Assembly (NCBI GenBank): GCA_043812935.1
Contig: JBDRLO010000065.1
Location: 1 to 11,409, forward strand
DNA length: 11,409 bases
Direction: 5' to 3'
From: JBDRNE01 sp043812935
GTDB lineage: Bacteria; Omnitrophota; Gorgyraeia; Tantalellales; Tantalellaceae
Shown: one piece after another, positions 6,868-11,409 of the stretch
How the letters are laid out: each line of letters opens with the position of its first letter
Numbering within the stretch: the first letter of the stretch is position 1
Position numbers and translations under genes: made by a program
The notes under the pieces: generated by a model
Told to the model about the DNA's origin: nothing
The model's input: the letters and a program-made list of their open reading frames with translations, nothing else
Database searches by the model: none

Positions 6868-8154
6868 ATGTCAACTAAAATTGAAAAAATAATAGGGCGG
6901 GAGATATTGGATTCAAGAGGAAATCCGACGGTAGAAGTAGATGTAGTGTTGGAAGATGGGTCTCTTGGCCGTGCCGCGGTTCCAAGCGGGGCGTCAACGG
7001 GTGAACATGAAGCTGTTGAATTGCGTGATGGTGATGCGAAAAGGTACATGGGGAAAGGCGTGTCAAAAGCCGTAGGTAATGTAAACACTGAAATCGCATC
7101 AAAAATAAAAGGCATGAACGCGGCGGAACAGGCGGCTTTGGATGAAACTCTTATAGAACTTGATGGAACACAGAATAAAGGCAGGCTTGGAGCAAATGCT
7201 ATCTTAGGGGTATCAATGGCTGCGGCAAAAGCCGTAAGTGTTTCACGAAAAGTTCCGTTATTCAGGTATCTGGGGGGAGACAGTGCTAAAATACTTCCTA
7301 TTCCAATGATGAATATTCTTAATGGAGGGGAACACGCGGATAATAACGTTGACCTTCAGGAGTTTATGATTATGCCGATAGGTGCAGATTCATTTAAAGA
7401 AGCATTAAGAATGGGGACAGAAGTGTTTCATAACCTGAAAAAATTACTTCATTCAAAAGGCCTTTTAACGGCTGTGGGAGATGAAGGCGGGTTTGCTCCG
7501 AATCTCCAGTCAAACGAAGAAGCGGTAGAAGTTATTTTAGACGCGATAAGTAAAGCAGGATATGAACCCGGGAAAGATATTAGCATTGCTTTAGATCCTG
7601 CCTCAAGCGAGTTTTATAGTAACGGAAAATATATCCTTAAGGCAGAGAAAAAGAGCGAAAAAACCGTAGACGAGATGGTTGATTTTTACGCGGATTGGAC
7701 AAACCGGTATCCGATAGTATCAATCGAAGACGGGCTTGCTGAAGATGATTGGGATGGGTGGAAAAAACTTACGGAAAAAATCGGATCAAAAACACAGTTA
7801 GTAGGAGATGATCTGTTTGTTACTAATACGGAAAGGTTGAAACAAGGCATTGAAAAAGGGATAGCAAATTCTATTCTCATAAAAGTTAACCAGATAGGAA
7901 CATTGACGGAAACATTAGCCTCGATAGACATGGCTAAAAAAGCGGGATATACTGCTGTAATATCTCACCGTTCGGGTGAAACAGAAGATACTACAATTGC
8001 TCATCTTGTAGTTGCGACAGGAACCGGGCAAATAAAGACAGGTTCAACATGCCGTACTGATAGGGTATGTAAATACAACGAACTTCTCCGCATAGAAGAA
8101 ATGCTGGCGGGAAGCGCGATTTATGGTAAGGAGATATGGAAAGAAAGAAGATAA
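6868..8154 (+). CDS. eno: Enolase (phosphopyruvate hydratase)
   Basis: Enolase interconverts 2-phosphoglycerate and phosphoenolpyruvate in glycolysis and gluconeogenesis. The 428-residue length is normal. Nearly every active-site residue can be placed with a constant offset of three from the E. coli enzyme. The magnesium ligands are D243 (ALDPASSEF), E287 (SIEDGLAEDDW) and D314 (LVGDDLFVTN). The catalytic base is K339 (LIKVNQIGTL), E206 lies in GDEGGFAPN, and the loop S366-H367-R368-S369 binds substrate phosphate. AAAGGAA (6854-6860) gives a strong ribosome-binding site. The 3' end overlaps the next gene by 19 bases. A septum-formation gene directly after eno is a common bacterial arrangement. 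Confidence 0.98.
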   Translation: MSTKIEKIIGREILDSRGNPTVEVDVVLEDGSLGRAAVPSGASTGEHEAVELRDGDAKRYMGKGVSKAVGNVNTEIASKIKGMNAAEQAALDETLIELDGTQNKGRLGANAILGVSMAAAKAVSVSRKVPLFRYLGGDSAKILPIPMMNILNGGEHADNNVDLQEFMIMPIGADSFKEALRMGTEVFHNLKKLLHSKGLLTAVGDEGGFAPNLQSNEEAVEVILDAISKAGYEPGKDISIALDPASSEFYSNGKYILKAEKKSEKTVDEMVDFYADWTNRYPIVSIEDGLAEDDWDGWKKLTEKIGSKTQLVGDDLFVTNTERLKQGIEKGIANSILIKVNQIGTLTETLASIDMAKKAGYTAVISHRSGETEDTTIAHLVVATGTGQIKTGSTCRTDRVCKYNELLRIEEMLAGSAIYGKEIWKERR

Positions 8155-8411
8155 TCTTTTATATTTTGGGCATTTTGACGATTTTATGTGTTATTTTTTT
8201 ACCGGGATATTCAAAAATGCAAAGGTTAAGAGAAGAAAACCGGGAAAAGGTACAGCGTATAAAACTTCTTAAAGAGAACAACCGAAAATTAAACTCAGAA
8301 TTGACAAAAATGAAAGAAGACCCTGAATATGTCGAACGAAAAGCCCGCGAAAAGCTAGGGATTGTCAAAAAGGGAGAAGTTATTTACCGAAAAAAAGAGA
8401 AGGTGCAGTGA
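8136..8411 (+). CDS. ftsB: FtsB/DivIC-family cell division protein
   Basis: A 91-residue bitopic membrane protein. A short basic N-terminus (MERKK) is followed by one membrane helix (about 6-23), a coiled coil (about 28-62, LREENREKVQRIKLLKENNRKL), and the family hallmark DPEYVERKAREKLGIVKKGEVIY before a lysine-rich tail. FtsB/DivIC forms a trimer with FtsL and FtsQ/DivIB that activates septal peptidoglycan synthesis. The ATG lies inside the end of eno. AAGGAG (8128-8133) is only two bases away from it, unusually tight, but no better in-frame start precedes the membrane helix. The symbol follows the enolase-linked Gram-negative naming; divIC would be equally acceptable. The stop is 19 bases from the end of the convergent kinase gene, and I see no clear intrinsic terminator between them. 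Confidence 0.88.
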   Translation: MERKKIIFYILGILTILCVIFLPGYSKMQRLREENREKVQRIKLLKENNRKLNSELTKMKEDPEYVERKAREKLGIVKKGEVIYRKKEKVQ

Positions 8412-8430
8412 GCCGATAAAAGTTTCTTCA

Positions 8431-9387
8431 CTAAGTGAGTGATTTTAAAAACTGTCCAACCTGACGTGGATTTTTTAATCCTTCAGTTGCTCCGCGGCCT
8501 GTACATACTAATGCTGCTGCCGCGGAAGCAAATTGGAGGTTTTCTTTTTTCTTTTCCCAAAAAAGTTTTTTTCCAACCGAAGCATACCGGTATATTAACC
8601 CTGCGGTAAAGGCGTCTCCGGCGCCGATAGTATCCACAGTTTTAACTTTTAACGATGGTGTAAAAATTTTTTTTCTACCGTCATATAAAAACGCGCCTTT
8701 TTCCCCGAGTGTCACAATAACGTTTTTAGGCAAACATCCAAGGGCTTTTGACAGAGTGCGTTTTCCTGTAATTCCTGCGGCATCGGAAGAACTTAATTTT
8801 AAGAGATCAATATAAGGCAGAAGTTTTTTTATTCGGTTACGTGCAACTGTTTTGTTTCTAATTCTGTTTTCACGCCAGTTAGGGTCGTATGAAATAAAAA
8901 CTTTTTTCTTTTTTGCCAGTCGCATAAGACTAAGCGTGTTATCGAACGTAAAATCATCATAAGAATACGCGGATGCGGTATGAAAAACAGAAACGTTTTT
9001 AAAAATATTTTTGGGGAATTGAGCTTTAGTAAAAGAAGTTAGTTTGCCGTGGGGTTTATAAAAAACATAGGAAGAATCACCTTTTTTATCTAAACGTGCT
9101 AAAGCAAGACCGGTTTTTAGCCGGGCATCCGGAAAGATATTATTGGTTTTAATTTTTTCATGTTGTAACAAAGCAAGTAGTTTTTGTCCCAGAAAATCGT
9201 TTCCGGTTTTCGCCAAAAGAGAAACAGATAAGCCTAAACGTGCGACAAGTATTGCTGTATTCAGAACAGAACCGCCGGGTTTGGCGGAAAAACACAAGTT
9301 TTGAGGATCTTTATCGTTTAGAATGAGATCGAACGCAATATTTCCGCAACAGACGACATGTGTTTTTTGCGATTGTTTTTTTATCAA
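8431..9387 (-). CDS. PfkB-family carbohydrate kinase (fructokinase-like)
   Basis: A cytoplasmic ATP-dependent sugar kinase of the ribokinase/PfkB fold, 318 residues from the start chosen here. The N-terminal substrate-binding signature is PGGSVLNTA (G38-G39), and the C-terminal ATP/anion-hole signature is D252-T-I-G-A-G-D258, where D258 is the expected catalytic base. SYDPNWRENR (D168-P-N-W-R172) resembles the DPNxR segment of bacterial fructokinases, so fructose is a plausible substrate, but ribose, 2-keto-3-deoxygluconate or a nucleoside cannot be excluded. The frame is open back to an ATG at 9459. However, TTG at 9387 has an AAGGAG five bases upstream and gives a normal family N-terminus (HVVCCGNIAFDLIL), so I prefer it. 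It stands alone on the minus strand, with candidate promoters and operators upstream. Confidence 0.88.
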   Translation of the reverse strand: MIKKQSQKTHVVCCGNIAFDLILNDKDPQNLCFSAKPGGSVLNTAILVARLGLSVSLLAKTGNDFLGQKLLALLQHEKIKTNNIFPDARLKTGLALARLDKKGDSSYVFYKPHGKLTSFTKAQFPKNIFKNVSVFHTASAYSYDDFTFDNTLSLMRLAKKKKVFISYDPNWRENRIRNKTVARNRIKKLLPYIDLLKLSSSDAAGITGKRTLSKALGCLPKNVIVTLGEKGAFLYDGRKKIFTPSLKVKTVDTIGAGDAFTAGLIYRYASVGKKLFWEKKKENLQFASAAAALVCTGRGATEGLKNPRQVGQFLKSLT

Positions 9388-9392
9388 AATAA

Positions 9393-9398
9393 CTCCTT
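9393..9398 (-). promoter_or_regulatory. Ribosome-binding site deciding the TTG start of the sugar kinase
   Basis: AAGGAG on the minus strand, five bases before TTG at 9387. The upstream ATG at 9459 has no comparable site and would add 24 residues that do not look like the family N-terminus. Confidence 0.7.
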
Positions 9399-9423
9399 TT
9401 AGAACATGTGTGGCAAATTCAAT

Positions 9424-9451
9424 ACTATAACAGTGTACACTAACTTTTGAA
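9424..9451 (-). promoter_or_regulatory. Alternative, weaker promoter for the sugar kinase
   Basis: On the minus strand, TTCAAA (9451-9446), a 16-base spacer and TATAGT (9429-9424). The -35 match is poor (4 of 6). Its spacer contains the palindrome AGTGTACACT, which would suit repression at this site. Confidence 0.3.
9432..9441. promoter_or_regulatory. Perfect 10-base palindrome, candidate operator
   Basis: AGTGTACACT is self-complementary over all ten bases. It lies 45 bases before the kinase start codon, either in the leader of the upstream promoter or between the -35 and -10 of the weaker one. A dimeric repressor site for sugar control is plausible, but no regulator gene is in the window. 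Confidence 0.35.
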
Positions 9452-9495
9452 AAAAACAAATCCTAATCCAGGGGCTATTATTTAACCAAAAGTTA
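9441..9495. repeat. Inverted repeat TAACTTTTG / CAAAAGTTA in the kinase promoter region
   Basis: Perfect 9-base arms at 9441-9449 and 9487-9495. With a one-base bulge the match extends to CACTAACTTTTG against CACATAACTTTTG read on the opposite strand. One arm lies in the spacer of the predicted kinase promoter and the other abuts the 10-base palindrome. The 37-base separation fits paired protein-binding sites better than a stable hairpin. Confidence 0.45.
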
Positions 9496-9506
9496 TGTGA
9501 GGTCAA
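9477..9506 (-). promoter_or_regulatory. Candidate promoter for the sugar kinase
   Basis: On the minus strand, TTGACC (9506-9501) and AATAAT (9482-9477), each five of six to consensus, separated by 18 bases. Transcription would start near 9470 and leave a leader of about 83 bases before TTG at 9387. Confidence 0.45.
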
Positions 9507-9597
9507 GTAGGGTATTTGACAAATAATCATACAAAGAGCTTTCTAAATTTTTCCAAAAGAAGGCTTCAAGGGGCAAGGAAAGGGAAGCATAAAAGAT

Positions 9598-9628
9598 AAA
9601 AAAGCCAGATAAAAGAACTAGCTTTTTT
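9598..9628. terminator. Small hairpin with A/T arms (possible bidirectional terminator)
   Basis: AAAAAAGCCAG (9598-9608) pairs with CTAGCTTTTTT (9618-9628) with one mismatch, around the nine-base loop ATAAAAGAA. The stem has few GC pairs, so terminator strength is doubtful, but the trailing T run is present for transcription in either direction. It sits just upstream of the -10 of the next gene, so it cannot act on that gene's own transcript; it could end or insulate a transcript arriving from the left. Confidence 0.35.
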
Positions 9629-9629
9629 A

Positions 9630-9638
9630 TGTTATAAT
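9630..9638 (+). promoter_or_regulatory. Extended -10 promoter for the radical SAM gene
   Basis: TGTTATAAT is a perfect extended -10 (TGnTATAAT). No good -35 is found at the usual distance, which extended -10 promoters can do without. The start would be near 9645, giving a leader of about 57 bases. The ribosome-binding site is GAGGT at 9693-9697, four bases before the ATG. Confidence 0.5.
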
Positions 9639-9701
9639 GTACATAATAATAATTACTACCCCATTTGCATAGATATATATATACATGGGTAAGAGGTCAA
9701 T

Positions 9702-11409
9702 ATGGGCATAAACAATATAAAATACAGATTACTATTGAAAATAATAACGGTTATTGTTGCCGGTGTTTTTATTTTTAATGAGATTGCATATACGGCTCAG
9801 TTTTGTCCAAGACAGGATCGGGCAGATACTTTGCTTCCGACATGCCGGTTTAAACCAATTTCAATAGATTGTGATGACCAAATTGATCCGGCGATTAAAG
9901 ATTTAACGCCGGACAATTCTATTCTTACCGGCCTATTGAAAGAAGACGCGGCCCTTGCTTATGTTAATTATTTGATTGCTTTTTTTCTTGATAATTCCGG
10001 CCCGGAAATAGGAGAGAAAGGAATGAGGGATCTTATAGAAAAGCATATAGGCTATCTGAATCTGAAACAGTTTGATTTTCAAAATCTAGCCAAAGAAGGA
10101 AATACTTTTTGTATTCCATATGTTTTCCCGAATCAGGGAAAAACAAAAATCCTGCGCTATTATATTGAAGGTGATGAAGGGGGGTACCCCTCGAAACAAG
10201 GAGCTATAGCAACCGGAGTTAAAGGCATAAAGGTTGTCTGTGAAGACTTGAACGGCGGCGGAAAAAACCGGCGCACAGAACCCGGAGAATCTGAAAAACC
10301 GAAAAAAAGAAATGTTCTTTTAAATGACAAAGGAATAATTCTGCCCAACGGCGGAGCAGGAGAAAAAGATATAAAACAAGAAATATCTTTGCATGAAGCA
10401 CATTTAACCGAATCGTTATTGCAAAAGGCTGTGCGAAGGGTAAAAAAACTTATTCCTTTCATAAAACAGGACTTAGATGTTTTGTTTCTTTCTCAGGAAA
10501 GTGAGCAGAGTGAGTATGTGCCTTTGGGTATTTTTAAACTGCAGGGATGTTTGAAAAAAGCAGGGTTTACGAGCGATTTGATTTTTTATGGAAAACGTCC
10601 GCAAGAGATAATAGAAAAAGTGAAAAAAAGAAAACCAAAATATATTGCATTTTCTGTAACTTCGGAGGGAATTGCAAAAGCCATGGTTCTTGCAAAAAAG
10701 TTGAGACAAGTAAGTGCGGGAACAAAAATAATCTTTGGCGGTAGAGGAATTTCTATTTTATATAACCGAAAGAACAAAATAGAAAAATTTTTGAAAAAGC
10801 CGCCTTTTATTGATGCTTTATTCGTTGGGGACGGAGAGGAAAGTCTTATAAAATTTATGCAAGCAGAAAACCGGGGAGAAAAATACGTAAACATTGAAGG
10901 GCTTATTATAAAAAACCCTGATGGCAGTATTTCTTATAGTAGACCTGCGCAACTTGAAAATTTGGACAAATATGCTTCTAATTTCTATCCAGCGCATTCA
11001 GGGAGGACGGATGCTAGCATCGAGACAAGCAGAAATTGTTATGGGCATTGTTCGTATTGCGCAACGCCCATTATTTATCCGAATAGCAAATGGTCCTCGC
11101 GTACGGTTGATAGTGTTATAAGAGAAATGAAGCATATATTGTGTTTCAAGGAACCATTGCTTGATGTTTTTAGTATTATTGACGACAATTTCTCAGCAAA
11201 AGGCAAAACAAGTGATACGAGAGCGCTTCATTTGTGCGAAAGGATGAAAAAGGAAAAGTTTTCGGTATTGCAGAGATTAATGCGTGCCTGGAATGTTTTG
11301 TTAATCCAAAATGAATATTTATATACTAAAGAAAAGCTAACAATGGCTTTAAGGGCACTATTTGTAAAAAAAGCTTTTATTAAGTTAAACGTATCGGAAC
11401 AAATTTCAG
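9702..11409 (+). CDS. B12-binding-like radical SAM protein with N-terminal membrane/signal segment (3' end outside window)
   Basis: The frame is open from ATG 9702 to the right edge, 569 codons with no stop, and the gene continues. Residues 1-13 are basic and 14-25 are hydrophobic (IITVIVAGVFIF), followed by NEIAYTA, which looks like a signal or anchor. Residues 40-165 form a domain I do not recognise. Residues 166-245 are a charged, glycine-rich linker. Residues 258-385 resemble a cobalamin-binding Rossmann domain (DVLFLS, LKKAGF, KYIAFSV, TKIIFGG, LFVGDGEES), but without the DxHxxG cobalt-ligand motif. The radical SAM cluster motif is C446-x3-C450-x2-C453 (NCYGHCSYC), followed by D494-D-N-F. 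Such proteins perform methylations or rearrangements and normally work in the cytoplasm, so the N-terminal segment is odd. The reaction cannot be predicted. Confidence 0.85.
   Translation, partial: MGINNIKYRLLLKIITVIVAGVFIFNEIAYTAQFCPRQDRADTLLPTCRFKPISIDCDDQIDPAIKDLTPDNSILTGLLKEDAALAYVNYLIAFFLDNSGPEIGEKGMRDLIEKHIGYLNLKQFDFQNLAKEGNTFCIPYVFPNQGKTKILRYYIEGDEGGYPSKQGAIATGVKGIKVVCEDLNGGGKNRRTEPGESEKPKKRNVLLNDKGIILPNGGAGEKDIKQEISLHEAHLTESLLQKAVRRVKKLIPFIKQDLDVLFLSQESEQSEYVPLGIFKLQGCLKKAGFTSDLIFYGKRPQEIIEKVKKRKPKYIAFSVTSEGIAKAMVLAKKLRQVSAGTKIIFGGRGISILYNRKNKIEKFLKKPPFIDALFVGDGEESLIKFMQAENRGEKYVNIEGLIIKNPDGSISYSRPAQLENLDKYASNFYPAHSGRTDASIETSRNCYGHCSYCATPIIYPNSKWSSRTVDSVIREMKHILCFKEPLLDVFSIIDDNFSAKGKTSDTRALHLCERMKKEKFSVLQRLMRAWNVLLIQNEYLYTKEKLTMALRALFVKKAFIKLNVSEQIS

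Larger units (their letters stand above)
9388..9701. other. 314-base divergent intergenic region
   Basis: Lies between the sugar kinase (minus) and the radical SAM gene (plus). I see no protein gene in it. It holds candidate promoters for both genes, a perfect palindrome, a 9-base inverted repeat, a hairpin with A/T arms and an alternating AT tract (9672-9682). A TTGACA at 9516-9521 on the plus strand has no convincing -10 partner at 16-19 bases. The rest is unremarkable AT-rich DNA. Confidence 0.7.

Noticed and set aside
8412..8455. Self-complementary TCACTAAGTGA between the convergent ftsB and kinase genes, considered as a terminator.
   Set aside because: The stem is five pairs with almost no loop and no T run follows directly, so it is not a convincing intrinsic terminator.
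9388..9459. N-terminal extension of the sugar kinase to an ATG at 9459.
   Set aside because: The extra 24 residues do not resemble the PfkB N-terminus, there is no ribosome-binding site there, and a well-placed AAGGAG favours the TTG at 9387.
9685..9711. Eight-codon frame (MGKRSIWA) overlapping the start of the radical SAM gene, similar in geometry to the rnfB mini-ORF.
   Set aside because: It has no Shine-Dalgarno, only an alternating AT tract upstream, whereas the main ATG has its own GAGGT.
10921..11121. A 66-codon plus-strand frame inside the radical SAM gene.
   Set aside because: It is in a different frame from the long open gene that carries the NCYGHCSYC cluster motif, and has no independent features.
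11240..11300. Possible frameshift in the radical SAM gene, since another frame here reads IAEINACLECFVNPK.
   Set aside because: That frame ends in a TGA at once. The main frame stays open to the window edge and keeps the order expected of the barrel (LMRAWNV, then EKLTMALRALFVKKAFI).

Overview
The window is AT-rich bacterial chromosome with closely packed genes. It carries a complete Rnf complex operon, which points to an anaerobe that couples ferredoxin and NAD(H) to an ion gradient. No 16S rRNA or other phylogenetic marker is present. The short hydrophobic N-terminus ending in NEIAYTA on the last gene recalls proteins I associate with Candidatus Omnitrophota (PVC-related anaerobes). That placement is a low-confidence inference from memory, not something the sequence proves.

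Layout. (1) Bases 1-795: the 3' part of a major facilitator efflux pump, cut by the left edge. (2) Bases 800-967, minus strand: a 55-residue cysteine-rich protein with a duplicated CCxxC-x5-C motif, convergent with the pump (4 bases between stops) and preceded by a near-consensus promoter. (3) Bases 1143-6220: a consensus promoter followed by rnfC-rnfD-rnfG-rnfE-rnfA-rnfB. The first five genes are tightly packed. rnfB is set apart by 135 bases that hold an imperfect 14-base direct repeat and a 15-codon mini-ORF whose end overlaps the rnfB start. (4) Bases 6242-8411: purN, eno and a ftsB/divIC-like gene follow on the same strand with gaps of 21 and 17 bases and an overlap of 19 bases, so they may be read through from the rnf genes. 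(5) Bases 8431-9387, minus strand: a PfkB-family sugar kinase that probably starts at TTG, convergent with ftsB. (6) Bases 9388-9701: a 314-base divergent intergenic region with candidate promoters, a perfect 10-base palindrome, a 9-base inverted repeat and a small hairpin flanked by A and T runs. (7) Bases 9702-11409: a large protein cut by the right edge, with an N-terminal membrane or signal segment, a domain I do not recognise, a cobalamin-binding-like Rossmann region and a radical SAM core.

How the genes fit together. Rnf balances reduced ferredoxin against NADH and generates an ion gradient. PurN (purine synthesis), enolase (lower glycolysis) and the divisome protein are housekeeping genes, and the PfkB kinase would feed sugar phosphates into glycolysis. 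The parts I do not consider ordinary are the cysteine-rich small protein, the degenerate C-terminal iron-sulfur region of RnfB, and the radical SAM protein with an apparent export or anchor signal. I saw no insertion sequence, CRISPR array, rRNA or tRNA gene.
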